NCBI RefSeq assembly: GCF_000007705.1
Contig: NC_005085.1
Span: 1,373,752-1,437,751 of the forward strand
Length of the DNA: 64,000 bases
Source of the DNA: Chromobacterium violaceum ATCC 12472
GTDB taxonomy: Bacteria > Pseudomonadota > Gammaproteobacteria > Burkholderiales > Chromobacteriaceae
Reading direction: 5' to 3'
A model generated the notes under the pieces. The model searched no databases. It saw only the letters and a program-made list of their open reading frames with translations, and was not told the DNA's origin. Shown here piece by piece: positions 17,172-26,782 of the stretch. How positions within the stretch are numbered: the stretch's first letter is position 1; each line of letters starts with the position of its first letter. A program made the position numbers and the translations under genes.

Positions 17172-17230
17172 TCGCGGTCCGGCGGCGCGAAGGCTAAGAT
17201 GCCGGTCCCGGAGGTTTTGTCATCGTCATC

Positions 17231-18688
17231 ATGTTGAGACTCACCGTATCGCATTCCTTGCCGGCAGGCGAGCCGCAGCCACTCGACCGACAGGCGCTGC
17301 AGCAAGCCTTGCAGTGGCAGCCCGGCCTGGACGCGGAGGCCCGCATCGAACGGCTGCGCCGCCCGTTGAGGCGGCTGGACGCGCAGCCGCTGAGCCTGTC
17401 TGACCGGCTTTACGCGCTGAAGGAGTTGTTCGAGGCCTGTCTGCCGCTGCTCTGGCGCGGCGCCGGGATCGAGAGCGACCGCGCCTTGCGCGGCCTATGG
17501 CGCGAGCTTCACGAAGCCTGCAAGCTGTTGGCCCAGGCCTGCGCCGCGCGCCGCGCCGGGCGTTTCGGCGACGGCGGCCTGCTGCGCCAGGCGCTGGGAT
17601 TGGCGCTGTGCAGCGGCTGGCGGCTGCAGCGCGGCCACGCTTTGGGATACGCGCCGCTGTTTCCCGGCTTCTGGCAGGACTGTCACCGCTTGTTCGCCGA
17701 AGCGCGCCGGCGGGGCTGGGAGGGCAGGATCGCCCTCGACGGCCAGCCGCCGCTTGGGGCCTGCTACCGGCAGATGCTGCTGTTGGGCATCACGTCGAGC
17801 AACCGGCTGGACCCGCGCCGCCAATCGTGGCTGCTGGACTGGGCCGCGGCGCATGGGCCGGCATTGCGCCTGGAGGGGCCGCCGAAAAGCGGCGTCGAGG
17901 TGGAGGGCTGGCTGGTGTCGTCCGAGGCGGACAGCCCGGGGCGCTTCGCCGCCATCGCCGCGGCTGAGGAGGCTGGCGGCTACTGGCGGGCGGATGCCTC
18001 CGACGTGATCCGGCGCCTGCGGAGCGCCGCCAAAGCGCAGGCCGACGAGTTCTCCGCCGCGCAGTGGCAGTTGCTGGGCCGGCTGGAGGTGGAGTGGAGC
18101 CGTCCCCCGCAGCGCCGCCACCTGCGGCGCAATCAGCGCAATGGCCAGCGGGTGACCGTGGTCGGCGGTTTCGACGCCTGCTGGCGGCTGGCCCGGGAGG
18201 GCAGCCTGCCGGAGGGGGTGGAAGCCGGCGAATTGCTGCTCGGCAACCTCAGCCCGTCGGGCATGAGGCTGTATGGAGATTGTCCGCCGGATTTGCTGCA
18301 GGCGGGCGCGCTGGTGATGCTGAAGCGGCGCGGTTTCGAATGGCAGCTTGGACTGGTGCGCTGGATCAGCCTGCCCGGCGGAGAGGCGCCGGCGGAGTGC
18401 GGGGTGGAGTTCGTCGGCAAGCGGCCGCAGGCGGTCGGCGCCTCCGCCGTGACCAGCCATCCGGACGCGCCGCTGGACCCCGGCCTGCTGCTGCAGGCGG
18501 AGCGGCGTTTCCGCCAGCGCGGCGTGCTGGTGCTGCCGGGAAGGCAGTACCAGGCGCTGCGGCCGTTCCGCTTGCAGGCCGACGGCGGCGAGTGGCTGGT
18601 CCGGGCGCAACGTTTGCTGCAGCAGACCGGCAGCTGCCAATTGATGGAGATCAGGCTGGAAGACGAGCTGGAGCCGAAACCGGTCTGA
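17231..18688 (+). CDS. PilZ-like domain protein with long helical N-terminal region (paralogue of the 61.6 kb gene)
   Basis: A 485-residue protein. Residues 1-290 are Leu/Arg/Ala-rich and helical. Near residues 296-300 there is an R-x3-R element (RRNQR) and near 337 an N-x-S-x2-G element (GNLSPSGMRL), the two c-di-GMP-contacting motifs of PilZ domains. They are followed by a beta-barrel-like stretch (LVMLKRRGFEWQLGLVRWI, then CGVEFVGKRPQAV). A second barrel-like module ends the protein. The layout is repeated in the gene at 61596-63320, so the two are likely paralogues. A role in c-di-GMP signalling is inference. TTTTGTC before the ATG gives no clear ribosome binding site. Confidence 0.75.
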   Translation: MLRLTVSHSLPAGEPQPLDRQALQQALQWQPGLDAEARIERLRRPLRRLDAQPLSLSDRLYALKELFEACLPLLWRGAGIESDRALRGLWRELHEACKLLAQACAARRAGRFGDGGLLRQALGLALCSGWRLQRGHALGYAPLFPGFWQDCHRLFAEARRRGWEGRIALDGQPPLGACYRQMLLLGITSSNRLDPRRQSWLLDWAAAHGPALRLEGPPKSGVEVEGWLVSSEADSPGRFAAIAAAEEAGGYWRADASDVIRRLRSAAKAQADEFSAAQWQLLGRLEVEWSRPPQRRHLRRNQRNGQRVTVVGGFDACWRLAREGSLPEGVEAGELLLGNLSPSGMRLYGDCPPDLLQAGALVMLKRRGFEWQLGLVRWISLPGGEAPAECGVEFVGKRPQAVGASAVTSHPDAPLDPGLLLQAERRFRQRGVLVLPGRQYQALRPFRLQADGGEWLVRAQRLLQQTGSCQLMEIRLEDELEPKPV

Positions 18689-18707
18689 ACGCCGGGGGAG
18701 AGCCTGT

Positions 18708-19118
18708 TCAGGATCGGGTCGCGAGGGGCTTGGGCGGATAGCAGGCCTGGCGGTTGCCGTTGCCGGCATGGCAGTGGATGCTGAGCACGCGTCCGCTGGA
18801 CAGGTCGCCGGCCACGGAAAAAGTGACGGGTTGGGTTTTCCAGCCGCTGCGGGCGGTGCCGGACAGGCGGAAACGGTACTGGCCGGCGCCGGTGCCATCC
18901 TCCTGCGCGATCAGATGGGTGGTCTCCGGGTAGCCCAGCTCCTTTTCTATGATGCGTCGGCTGACTTCCTCGATCTCGCGCTTGCGCCAGAAGTGGTCGG
19001 AACTGGCCGACAGGCGGCGCGGCTCGGATGCGTGGGAAGCGCCGTCGCCGTCCAGTCCGCAGGCGGCAAGCGGCAGGCAGAGCAGGCCGAGGATGACGGG
19101 CAATGGCGGTAGCGGCAC
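18708..19118 (-). CDS. Small lipoprotein of unknown function
   Basis: A 136-residue protein starting at GTG (AGGAG lies 10 nt upstream), with a lipoprotein signal peptide MPLPPLPVILGLLCLPLAAC in which LAAC is the lipobox. The mature part has an Arg/Glu-rich helix (HFWRKREIEEVSRRIIEKELG) and then beta strands (AGQYRFRLSGTARSGWKTQPVTFSVAGDL). Two further Cys near the C-terminus may form a disulphide. No family recognised. The signal peptide lacks the usual N-terminal Lys/Arg, which is odd. Convergent with the PilZ-like gene and divergent from scpA. Confidence 0.75.
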   Translation of the reverse strand: MPLPPLPVILGLLCLPLAACGLDGDGASHASEPRRLSASSDHFWRKREIEEVSRRIIEKELGYPETTHLIAQEDGTGAGQYRFRLSGTARSGWKTQPVTFSVAGDLSSGRVLSIHCHAGNGNRQACYPPKPLATRS

Positions 19119-19213
19119 GCTGGCGTGACTCCTGTTGTCGAAACCGGTTGGTGCGCCGCAACGGGCAAAAGTTCAACCGCCGCGGGAGACGGCTTACTGG
19201 TATCCTTGTCGCC

Positions 19214-20062
19214 ATGAGCGCCGTACCCGAGAATGCCACCGATTCCCCCACGCCCGATTTCCAGCTCACCGCGCCCGAGCTGCCGCCCAGCGTGCCCATC
19301 GCCCACGTATTCGGCCAGCCGGTGCTGGAAGTGCCGCAGGACTTGTTCATCCCGCCAGACGCGCTGCAGGTGATCCTGGAGAGCTTTGAAGGCCCGCTGG
19401 ACCTGCTGCTCTACCTGATCCGCAAACAGAACCTGGACGTGCTCAACATCCCGATGGCCGAGATCACCGCTCAGTACATGTCCTATATCGACGCGATGAA
19501 GCATGGACGGCTGGAGCTGGCCGCGGAATACCTGCTGATGGCGGCGCTGCTGATCGAGATCAAGTCGCGGCTGTTGCTGCCGCGGCCGCAGCTGGACGAA
19601 GACGGCGAGCCGGACGATCCGCGCGCCGAGCTGGTGCGACGGCTGCTGGAATACGAGCAGATGAAGCTGGCGGCGCTGGAGCTGGACAAGATTCCGCAGG
19701 CCGACCGCGATTTCGCCTGGCTGGCGGTGCTGATCGAGCAATCGGCCGAGCAGCGGCTGCCGGATGTCGGCGCCGCGGATCTGCGCCAGGCCTGGATGGC
19801 CATCCTGTCCCGCGCCAAGCACCGCCGCCACCATAAGGTGGAAAAGGATGAATTGTCGGTGCGCGAGCAGATGAGCTGGATCCTGCGCTACCTGGACGGC
19901 AAGGAGTATGTGCCGTTCGAGGAACTGTTCGACGTCGACAAGGGCGTCGCCCATCTGGTAGTCAATTTCATCGCCGTGCTGGAGCTGGTGAAGGAAGGCA
20001 TGGTCAAGGTCAGCCAGGACGCGCCGTACCAGCCCATCTACGTGCGGATCGCGCTGGTGTGA
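19214..20062 (+). CDS. scpA: Segregation and condensation protein A
   Basis: A 282-residue kleisin. After a 45-residue acidic N-terminal extension, the ScpA core begins VILESFEGPLDLLLYLIRKQNLDVLNIPMAEITAQYM and continues AAEYLLMAALLIEIKSRLLLPRP. The C-terminal winged helix (FEELFDVDKGVAHLVVNFIAVLELVKEGMV) docks on the SMC head. It bridges SMC dimers in chromosome condensation with ScpB, which is not in the window. The start MSAVPENATD is preferred over an upstream ATG. It overlaps the next gene by 4 nt (GTGA). Confidence 0.93.
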   Translation: MSAVPENATDSPTPDFQLTAPELPPSVPIAHVFGQPVLEVPQDLFIPPDALQVILESFEGPLDLLLYLIRKQNLDVLNIPMAEITAQYMSYIDAMKHGRLELAAEYLLMAALLIEIKSRLLLPRPQLDEDGEPDDPRAELVRRLLEYEQMKLAALELDKIPQADRDFAWLAVLIEQSAEQRLPDVGAADLRQAWMAILSRAKHRRHHKVEKDELSVREQMSWILRYLDGKEYVPFEELFDVDKGVAHLVVNFIAVLELVKEGMVKVSQDAPYQPIYVRIALV

Positions 20063-20868
20063 GCAGGATCCGCCTGGCCTTGGCGCAGCTGCCCGCGCCT
20101 GAAGCTCCGTCCCGCCTGCTGCCGCTGCTGCGCCAGCGCTGCGAGGAGGCGGCGGCGGATGGCGCGCATCTGCTGCTGTTGCCCGAGATGTGGTCCACCG
20201 GCTACGCGCCGGCAAAAATGAGTGCCGCCCACGCCTGGAGCGACGACGCGCCGGTTTTGGCCGAGGTCGCCCGGCTGGCGGCCGAGCTTGGCTTGGCCAT
20301 CGGCCTCACTTATCTCGCCCGCCGCGACGGCGCGCTGCGCAACCGGTTGCGTCTGCACGGCGCAGACGGCTCGATCGTTCTGCAGTACGACAAGGTTCAC
20401 ATCTGCGATTTCACCGACGGCACCGAGACCGCGCTGCAAGGCGGCGACGGTTTCGCTTGCGCCGACGTCGCGCTTGGCGGCGAGACGGTGCGCGTCGGCG
20501 CCATGATTTGCTTCGACCGCGAGTTTCCCGAAGCCGGCCGCGCGCTGATGCGGCAGGGCGCCGAACTGGCGCTGGTCCCGAATGCCTGCCCGATGCGCGA
20601 GGATGCGGAGCTGGGCGATGTCCGCTTGCAGCAGCTGCGCGGACGGGCGCTGGAAAACCGCTTCGCCGTCGCGCTGTGCAATTACCCGGCGCCGCAATAC
20701 GACGGCGCCAGCTGCCTGGTCGACGCCCGCGGCCGTTTGCTGGCGGCGGGGGACAGGCGGCCGGGCCTGTTGTTGGCGGAGCTCGACCTTGCCGAGCTGC
20801 GGCGTTGGCGCGCTGAGCAGGACGAGGTGTGGGGCGAAGCCGCCTTGAGGCCGTCTTGCTACCGCTGA
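20059..20868 (+). CDS. Carbon-nitrogen hydrolase (nitrilase superfamily)
   Basis: A 269-residue cytoplasmic amidohydrolase with the Glu-Lys-Cys triad: Glu in LLLLPEMWSTGY, Lys in LQYDKVHICDF and Cys in GAMICFDREFPE. The pattern fits omega-amidase or plant-type N-carbamoylputrescine-like members, but the substrate cannot be read from sequence. The GTG start overlaps the scpA stop by 4 nt, so translation is coupled. Confidence 0.88.
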   Translation: MSRIRLALAQLPAPEAPSRLLPLLRQRCEEAAADGAHLLLLPEMWSTGYAPAKMSAAHAWSDDAPVLAEVARLAAELGLAIGLTYLARRDGALRNRLRLHGADGSIVLQYDKVHICDFTDGTETALQGGDGFACADVALGGETVRVGAMICFDREFPEAGRALMRQGAELALVPNACPMREDAELGDVRLQQLRGRALENRFAVALCNYPAPQYDGASCLVDARGRLLAAGDRRPGLLLAELDLAELRRWRAEQDEVWGEAALRPSCYR

Positions 20869-20937
20869 ACGCGAAAATGTTATTGTCATCGCCGTGCTAT
20901 CATCGATGGTCGATCAATCGGACAAGGAGCGGACGCG

Positions 20938-21405
20938 ATGGCGCAGCATCAGGCGGAAGTGATCTGGCGGCGCGGCGATCAGGATTTTCTCGACCGCCGC
21001 TACAGCCGCAAGCATCTGTTGAAATTTGACGGCGGGGCGGAAGTGGCCGGCTCCTCGGCGCCGCAGGTGGTGCCGCCGCCGTACTCCGATCCCGCGGCGG
21101 TGGATCCGGAAGAGGCCTTCATCTCCTCCTTGTCCAGTTGCCATATGCTGTGGTTTCTGGATATCGCCGCGCGCGCCGGTTTCCGCGTCGACGAATACCA
21201 CGACGTCGCCGTCGGCGAGATGGGCAAGAACGAGGCTGGCAAAGCCTGGGTGTCCCGGGTGACGCTGCAGCCCAGGACCGTGTTTTCCGGCGACAGGCTG
21301 CCCACGCCCGAGCAGCTGGATCAACTGCACCATGCCGCCCACGCAGAATGCTTCATCGCCCATTCCGTGAAAACCGAAGTGCTGTGCCGGCCCAGCCTGG
21401 GCTGA
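20938..21405 (+). CDS. OsmC family peroxiredoxin-like protein
   Basis: A 155-residue protein of the OsmC/Ohr fold with both redox cysteines: SLSSCHMLWFLDIAAR (first Cys, about residue 63) and HAECFIAHSVK (second). It has the expected beta-alpha-beta layout (PEEAFISSLSSC). These proteins reduce organic hydroperoxides in the cytoplasm. AAGGAG precedes the ATG. It is followed 15 nt later by an exported thioredoxin-like gene, probably in the same transcript. Confidence 0.9.
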   Translation: MAQHQAEVIWRRGDQDFLDRRYSRKHLLKFDGGAEVAGSSAPQVVPPPYSDPAAVDPEEAFISSLSSCHMLWFLDIAARAGFRVDEYHDVAVGEMGKNEAGKAWVSRVTLQPRTVFSGDRLPTPEQLDQLHHAAHAECFIAHSVKTEVLCRPSLG

Positions 21406-21420
21406 CCCTGGAGAATTCCC

Positions 21421-21888
21421 ATGAAAAAACTGCTGATTCTATTGTCGCTGTGGCTGGCGAGCGCCGCCGCGTTGGCGGGCGACCTGCCGTATGACGAGCT
21501 GGCCGACGCCAAGGCCGAGTTGAGCCGGACGCTGGACGCGGCCAAGCAAGGCCGTCAGCCGGTGCTGCTGATTTTGGGGGCCAACTGGTGCCCGGATTGC
21601 CGCGCGCTGGATGCGGCGCTGAACAGCGGCAAGAGCGCTGAGCTGCTGGCGCGCGAGTTCAAGGTGGTGAAGGTGGATGTCGGCAATTTCGACCATAACC
21701 TCGACATCGACGCCGAGTACGGCCATCCGATAGCCAAGGGCATTCCGGCGGCGGTGGTGCTGTCGCCGGACAACAAGGTGGTCTACGCGACCCGCGCAGG
21801 AGAACTGGCCGACGCGCGGCGGATGAGCGAAACCGGCATCTACGAGTTCTTCGAGCGCGTGAGTCGACTGGGCCTGACAAGTCAGTAG
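21421..21888 (+). CDS. Exported thioredoxin-family protein
   Basis: A 155-residue protein with a Sec signal peptide (MKKLLILLSLWLASAAALAGD). The thioredoxin fold has the active site WCPDC in LLILGANWCPDCRALD (about residue 58) and a cis-Pro loop (KGIPAAVVLSPD). WCPDC-type periplasmic thioredoxins often act as reductases or in cytochrome maturation, but the partner is unknown. It sits directly behind the OsmC-family gene. Confidence 0.88.
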   Translation: MKKLLILLSLWLASAAALAGDLPYDELADAKAELSRTLDAAKQGRQPVLLILGANWCPDCRALDAALNSGKSAELLAREFKVVKVDVGNFDHNLDIDAEYGHPIAKGIPAAVVLSPDNKVVYATRAGELADARRMSETGIYEFFERVSRLGLTSQ

Positions 21889-21949
21889 ACCTTGCTGTCC
21901 GAAAGGGGCGACTCAGTCGGAGTCAACCATATTGAATCGAGGTGGCGGT

Positions 21950-22267
21950 ATGCCAGTTTTGCCGGAAAACGCGGTGCTGGGCGATTACCAGCGTTATGTG
22001 TCTGAATTAGAAGAGGAGCGAGGTTTCAGCCAGCAGAATGCCCGAGATAAATGCCTGTTGCTGGGCGAGGAGATCCGCGAGTTATTCAAGGCCGTGCGCA
22101 AGGCGGAAGGCATGGGGATTGATGCCAATGAGAAAGTAGCGGAGTTGGAGGGCGAGCTGGCTGACGTTTTCATTTACTTATGCGCGATAGCCAACCGTTT
22201 TGACATCGACTTAGGCATGGCATTTCGACGGAAAGAAGCAATCAATCACACTCGCAGCTGGGTATAA
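21950..22267 (+). CDS. MazG-like nucleotide pyrophosphohydrolase
   Basis: A 105-residue all-alpha NTP-PPase protein. The metal-binding helices read ARDKCLLLGEEIRELFKAVRK (E-x2-E) and VAELEGELADVFIYLCAIAN (E-x2-D). Single-domain MazG proteins hydrolyse non-canonical or excess (d)NTPs. The ATG at 21950 has GAGGTGG before it; a TTG at 21932 is less likely. Base composition is noticeably less GC-rich than neighbours, hinting at later acquisition. Confidence 0.85.
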   Translation: MPVLPENAVLGDYQRYVSELEEERGFSQQNARDKCLLLGEEIRELFKAVRKAEGMGIDANEKVAELEGELADVFIYLCAIANRFDIDLGMAFRRKEAINHTRSWV

Positions 22268-22280
22268 CTTTTGTTGGCTG

Positions 22281-22317
22281 AGGCAGGGCAAGGCCTATAG
22301 GCCTGCCCTGCCTTTGG
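22281..22317. terminator. Bidirectional terminator between mazG-like gene and uppP
   Basis: AGGCAGGGCA-AGGCC TATA GGCCTGCCCTGCCT forms a long, nearly perfect stem in the convergent gap. Confidence 0.8.
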
Positions 22318-22327
22318 TTCCTCTGTT

Positions 22328-23152
22328 TCAGGCGCTCCAGTTCACCAGGCCGCTCCACCAGGTCCCCAGCACGATCAGGCCGAAGGCGATGCGATACCAG
22401 GCGAACACCGCGAAGCTGTGCGTGGAGATGAAGCGCAGCAGCGCGCGGATGGCGAGGAAGGCGAAGACGAAGGACGCGATAAAGCCGACGGCGAACACGC
22501 CGATGTCGTCCGCGCTCAGCGCGTCGCGGTGCTTGATGAGGCTGTACAGCGAGGCGGCGCCCAGCGTCGGGATGCCGAGAAAGAACGAGAACTCGGTGGC
22601 CGCCTTGCGCGACAGGCCCAGGAACAGGCCGCCGATGATGGTGGCGCCGGAGCGGCTGGTGCCGGGGATCAGGGCCAGGCACTGGCACAGTCCCACTTTC
22701 AGCGCGTCCTTCAGGCTCAGATCGTCGACGGTCTCCACCGCGACTTTATGCTCGCGCTTTTCCGCCCACAGGATGATCAGGCCGCCGACGATGAAGGCGA
22801 TGGCCACGCATACCGGATTGAACAGCACGGCTTTGATCTGCTTGGAAAACAGCAGGCCGGCGACGGCGGCGGGGATGAAGGCGATGACGATGCCGAGCAG
22901 CAGATTGCGCTCGCCGCCGGGACGGACGGCGCCGGCCACGGTATGGCCTATCTTGCGGCGGTACTCCCACACCACCGCCAGCATTGCGCCCAGCTGGATG
23001 AAAATTTCGTAGACGTCGCGCTTTTCCTTGTCGAGAAAGCCCAGCAGGTCGCCGGTCAGGATCAGGTGGCCGGTGGAGGAGATCGGGAGGAATTCGGTGA
23101 TGCCCTCGACCAGGCCCATGATCAGGGAGTGGAACAGCAGGATCGGATCCAT
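22328..23152 (-). CDS. uppP: Undecaprenyl-diphosphatase UppP/BacA
   Basis: A 274-residue inner-membrane enzyme recycling undecaprenyl diphosphate to the monophosphate lipid carrier. Both family motifs are present: GLVEGITEFLPISSTGHLIL (Glu-rich motif, about residues 14-33) and the phosphatase-like ALIPGTSRSGATIIGGLFLGL. Multiple hydrophobic helices. The start MDPILLFHSLIMG is chosen because the further upstream frame adds a non-family extension. Overexpression in this family gives bacitracin resistance. Confidence 0.95.
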   Translation of the reverse strand: MDPILLFHSLIMGLVEGITEFLPISSTGHLILTGDLLGFLDKEKRDVYEIFIQLGAMLAVVWEYRRKIGHTVAGAVRPGGERNLLLGIVIAFIPAAVAGLLFSKQIKAVLFNPVCVAIAFIVGGLIILWAEKREHKVAVETVDDLSLKDALKVGLCQCLALIPGTSRSGATIIGGLFLGLSRKAATEFSFFLGIPTLGAASLYSLIKHRDALSADDIGVFAVGFIASFVFAFLAIRALLRFISTHSFAVFAWYRIAFGLIVLGTWWSGLVNWSA

Positions 23153-23259
23153 TGAACGCTCGGTTTGGGTGAGTTGGGAAGAATGGACGCGATTATAAGC
23201 GAGAAGCATGCATGTTGTTGGCCGCTTGTCGCGCGTCCGCTCATGGCGTCCGGACGCGC

Positions 23260-23292
23260 AAGAAAACGGCCGCGCCGGCAAGGGGCGCGGCC
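23260..23292 (-). terminator. Terminator downstream of the chemoreceptor gene or of both neighbours
   Basis: GGCCGCGCC and GGCGCGGCC form a 9-bp stem; on the minus strand it is followed by GTTTTCTTG. Confidence 0.7.
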
Positions 23293-23311
23293 GGGGCGGC
23301 CAGGCTGGCCG

Positions 23312-24940
23312 TCACAGCCGGAAGCGGGTGGCCACGCTCTGCAGATTGGCCGACAGCGCGTTCAGCTGGCTGGAGGTGGTGGCCAGCTCCTGCACGGTGG
23401 CGTTGTTCTCCTCCGCCATCCGCGACACCTTCTCCATGTCCTGCGCCAGGCTCAGGCTGGTGCTGCGCTGTTCGGTCAGCGCGCCGGTGATGCTGTGTAT
23501 CGTGCGCATGATGGTGTCGGCGCTGGTTTCTATCTCCCGCATCGAGTTGGAGGCCTGCTCGGCGGTGCCGGACACGCCCTCCACGCAGTCCAGGCTTTGG
23601 CCCATGCTGCTCACCACCTGGCCGACGCCCTGCTGGATCGACCCTATCATCTTGGTGATTTCCTGGGCCGAGGTGGTGGTGCGCTCGGCCAGCTTCCTCA
23701 CCTCGTCGGCCACCACGGCGAAGCCGCGGCCGGTTTCGCCGGCGCGCGCCGCCTCGATCGCCGCGTTCAGCGCCAGGAGGTTGGTCTGGTCCGCGACGTC
23801 CCGGATCACGGTGACGATATTGCCGATCTGCTGCACTTCCTTGGTCAGGCTATTCATCTGCCTGGCGGTTTCGTCGACGGACGTGGTGACGAAGCGTATC
23901 TTGCCCACCGATTCCAGCACTTCGTGGCCGCCGCGGTTGGCCAGTTGGCCGGCCGCCTGGGCCTGTTCCGACGCCTCGCTCGAATTGTCCGCCACCTGGT
24001 TGATGCTGACCGTCAGCTGCTCGATGGACGCGGCGGCGGAGGTGGTGGCCTCGGCCTGGGTCTGGGCGCCGTTGGCCACCTGCTGCGCCATGCCGGACAG
24101 CGCGCGCGCGGAGTCCGACACCTGGTGGGCGTTGTCCTGGATGCTCTGCACCATCTGCCGCAGGCCCTCGCGCATTTCCTGGATGTCGCGCGCGATCAGC
24201 ATCGCCTCGTCCCGCGCCGGAGGAATCGGCTCGCTGAGGCCTGACAGGTCGCCCTGCTTGATCTGGTGCACCAGGTCGGCCGAGCGGCGCAGCGGCGAGG
24301 TGATCAGGTTGGAGATGATCAGCGCCACCGCCATCGCCAGCAGCAGCGAGGCCAGCGCGGTGCCCAGCAGGATGGCCACCGCCTGTTGGCTGGAGTCCAT
24401 CGCCTCTTGCATCGACTTGTCCAGGCGGCTCTGCTGGCGGTCGCGCAGCGACAGCAGGGCGGAGATGAAGGCGTTGTTGGTCGGCGCGAACTGGTTTTCC
24501 AGCATGTCGCGCGCGGCGTCGGTCTGGTGGCTGCGCATCAGGCCGTACAGCGGTTCGAACAGCGGGCGCTGGCTGTCCTGCGCCGCGCGTATCTTGGCGA
24601 ACAGCGCGCGGCCTTCCGGAGTGGACAGCATGGGCTCCATCTTGTCCAGATCGGCCCGGTTGTTGGCGCGCAGGACTTCCACATTGCGGATCTGCTGCTC
24701 CACTTTCTGCGGATCGCGGGCGAGCACGCCGTCGCGCACGCCGCGGCTGATGTAGAGCAGATTCAGCGCGATGCGCTGCGACAGCACGATCTTGGGATAG
24801 CGGTCTTCCTTGATCTCGGTGATGTTGTTCTGGATGGTCTGCAGCTTGTTGTAGGCGATCAGGACCACGGCGCAGAGCAGAAGGATCAGCAGCGAGAAGC
24901 CCCCCAGCAGCTTCTGTCGGACGGTGAATTGGTGGAGCAT
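23312..24940 (-). CDS. Methyl-accepting chemotaxis protein
   Basis: A 542-residue chemoreceptor. TM1 lies at about residues 10-30 ([21 protein letters not shown]). A helical periplasmic ligand domain of about 160 residues follows, of the four-helix-bundle type ([26 protein letters not shown]). TM2 is near 190-212 ([24 protein letters not shown]), then a HAMP domain. The cytoplasmic coiled coil has the conserved tip [38 protein letters not shown]. The C-terminus lacks an NWETF-type CheR tether. The ligand is unknown. The ATG at 24940 has GGGAGG upstream. Confidence 0.94.
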   Translation of the reverse strand: MLHQFTVRQKLLGGFSLLILLLCAVVLIAYNKLQTIQNNITEIKEDRYPKIVLSQRIALNLLYISRGVRDGVLARDPQKVEQQIRNVEVLRANNRADLDKMEPMLSTPEGRALFAKIRAAQDSQRPLFEPLYGLMRSHQTDAARDMLENQFAPTNNAFISALLSLRDRQQSRLDKSMQEAMDSSQQAVAILLGTALASLLLAMAVALIISNLITSPLRRSADLVHQIKQGDLSGLSEPIPPARDEAMLIARDIQEMREGLRQMVQSIQDNAHQVSDSARALSGMAQQVANGAQTQAEATTSAAASIEQLTVSINQVADNSSEASEQAQAAGQLANRGGHEVLESVGKIRFVTTSVDETARQMNSLTKEVQQIGNIVTVIRDVADQTNLLALNAAIEAARAGETGRGFAVVADEVRKLAERTTTSAQEITKMIGSIQQGVGQVVSSMGQSLDCVEGVSGTAEQASNSMREIETSADTIMRTIHSITGALTEQRSTSLSLAQDMEKVSRMAEENNATVQELATTSSQLNALSANLQSVATRFRL

Positions 24941-25080
24941 GCGCGCCTCCCGGCAGGTATGTCGAATTTGCGTATCAATTCGTTCTAGTTCATCGGCTAG
25001 TAGAAATTCATACGCATAAACGCGTATCTGGTCAGGATGAGGGAAGGCGGAGGCGGCCGGCGAGGCCGCCGGCCGGAGGG

Positions 25081-26499
25081 TCAGGCCAGACTGGCCTGAA
25101 GACTGGCGGCGTAGTCGGCCACTTGTTGCAGCAGGTTGCGCTGGCCATCGGTCAGTTCGCCGGCCCGCAGTTCGGCCAGCTCCTGCTGGAACGCCGGCCA
25201 GGATTGGGCCAGCCTGGCCTGGCACCAGGCTTTCCAGCGCTTTTGCTCGTCGCCGGACAAGGTGTCCGGGAAGTTGCGGGCGCGGTAGCGGAACAGCAGC
25301 TCGGCCAGCTGCGGGTCCTCGAACAGCGCCATCTCGCCGGCCAACTGGGCGGCGGACAGCCGGCGCATTTTCTGCAGCGCCTTGCGGTCGTTGTTGGAGA
25401 CGAAGCCGCCGTAGAGGTTTTGATCCACATCTTGCGGCTCGCCGGCTTCGCGTTGATAAACGCGGCGCCACAGCGCCGACAGGTCTGGCAGCGCGCGGGC
25501 GGCCTCGGCGTGGCGGTGGATGGCGGCCAGGTCCATGCCCCAGCGCGCGGCGTTGTCGTCGCCCAGCGCCTTCAGATTGGCCACCACGAACGGCGACTTG
25601 TTGATGTGGATGGTCTTGACCGGCAGCCGCGCCACGCCTTCGGGCAGTTCGTCGGCGCGCGTGAACATGCGCTGGCGGATGTCGTCGGCGGAGAGGCCGC
25701 GCAGTTCGGCCGGGTCGTGGGCCAGGTCCCAGACGATGACCTCGTTGGCATTGGTCGGGTGGGCGGCCAGCGGCCAGACCACGGCCAGATTGCCGCGCTC
25801 CACGCCGTACATGCCGGAGACGTGCAGCACCGGCTTGGGGTCGTGCAGCGACAGCTGCACCTTGACCGCGTCCTTCTTGCGCAGCGTCAGGTAGTAGTCG
25901 AACAGCTTGGGCTGGCGCTGGCGGATCAGCCGCGCCAGCGCGATGGTGGCGCGCACGTCGGACAACGCGTCGTGGGCCGACGCATGCGCCAGCCCGTTGG
26001 CGGCGGACAGGTGCTCCAGCTTGAAGCTGGTCCGGCCGTCCTCGTGCTTGGGCCAGACGATGCCGTCGGGGCGCAGCGCGTAGGTGGCGCGGACCAGGTC
26101 CAGCAGGTCCCAGCGGCCGCAGTGGTTCTGCCATTCGCGGGCGTAGGGGTCGATCAGGTTGCGCCAGAACAGGAAGCGGGTGACCTCGTCGTCGAAGCGC
26201 AGCGAGTTGTAGCCGACGCCTATGGTGGCGGGCGTGGCCAGCTCGCGCTCGATCACGCCGGCGAACTCGTGTTCCGCCACGCCCTGCTGCCGGCACAGCT
26301 GCGGCGTGATGCCGGTCAGCAGGCAGGCCTGCAGCGTGGGCAGGTAATCGGGCGCGGGGCGGCAGTACAGCATCACCGGCTCGCCGATCTCGTTCAGCTC
26401 GGCGTCGGTGCGGATGCCGGCGAACTGCGACGGGCGGTCCTGGCGCGGCACGGCGCCGAAGGTTTCGTAGTCGTGCCAGAAGAACGTGTGATTGGACAT
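25081..26499 (-). CDS. sbcB: Exodeoxyribonuclease I
   Basis: A 472-residue processive 3'-5' single-strand DNA exonuclease acting in recombination and mismatch repair. The DnaQ-like DEDD fold begins [27 protein letters not shown]. Further acidic motifs include [21 protein letters not shown] and [20 protein letters not shown]. An SH3-like and a C-terminal helical ExoI domain follow ([42 protein letters not shown]). The start at [12 protein letters not shown] matches the family. Confidence 0.95.
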   Translation of the reverse strand: MSNHTFFWHDYETFGAVPRQDRPSQFAGIRTDAELNEIGEPVMLYCRPAPDYLPTLQACLLTGITPQLCRQQGVAEHEFAGVIERELATPATIGVGYNSLRFDDEVTRFLFWRNLIDPYAREWQNHCGRWDLLDLVRATYALRPDGIVWPKHEDGRTSFKLEHLSAANGLAHASAHDALSDVRATIALARLIRQRQPKLFDYYLTLRKKDAVKVQLSLHDPKPVLHVSGMYGVERGNLAVVWPLAAHPTNANEVIVWDLAHDPAELRGLSADDIRQRMFTRADELPEGVARLPVKTIHINKSPFVVANLKALGDDNAARWGMDLAAIHRHAEAARALPDLSALWRRVYQREAGEPQDVDQNLYGGFVSNNDRKALQKMRRLSAAQLAGEMALFEDPQLAELLFRYRARNFPDTLSGDEQKRWKAWCQARLAQSWPAFQQELAELRAGELTDGQRNLLQQVADYAASLQASLA

Positions 26500-26672
26500 G
26501 GATGGAGGCGGCAAACGGTAAACGACGCTATTGTCGCACCGTCGCCGCAGGTCGGGCCAGCCTCCGCGCCTCATGCGGGGGGATTCCGACGCGGCGCCCG
26601 GCTCTTAAGGACAGTTCCGGCGCGCTACAGGGATGGCGTGGTCTTGCCGGGCGACCGGCCATCATGCTTGTA

Positions 26673-26767
26673 GCCGCTAACAACACCCCTGATCCTGCGT
26701 TGCGCCTCCTTGCCGTACTGTGCGTACTGTCTGCGTCGGCGCGCCTTGGCTCAGATGCGCTACGAGG
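26673..26767 (+). repeat. Dispersed intergenic repeat, copy B
   Basis: About 95 nt, roughly 80 percent alike to 11391-11483. It lies between the sbcB start and the end of the enoyl-CoA hydratase gene. Shared blocks: CCTGATCCTGCGTTGCGC and GCGCGCCTTGGCTC. Confidence 0.65.
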
Positions 26768-26782
26768 TTTTGTGAGCGGCTC

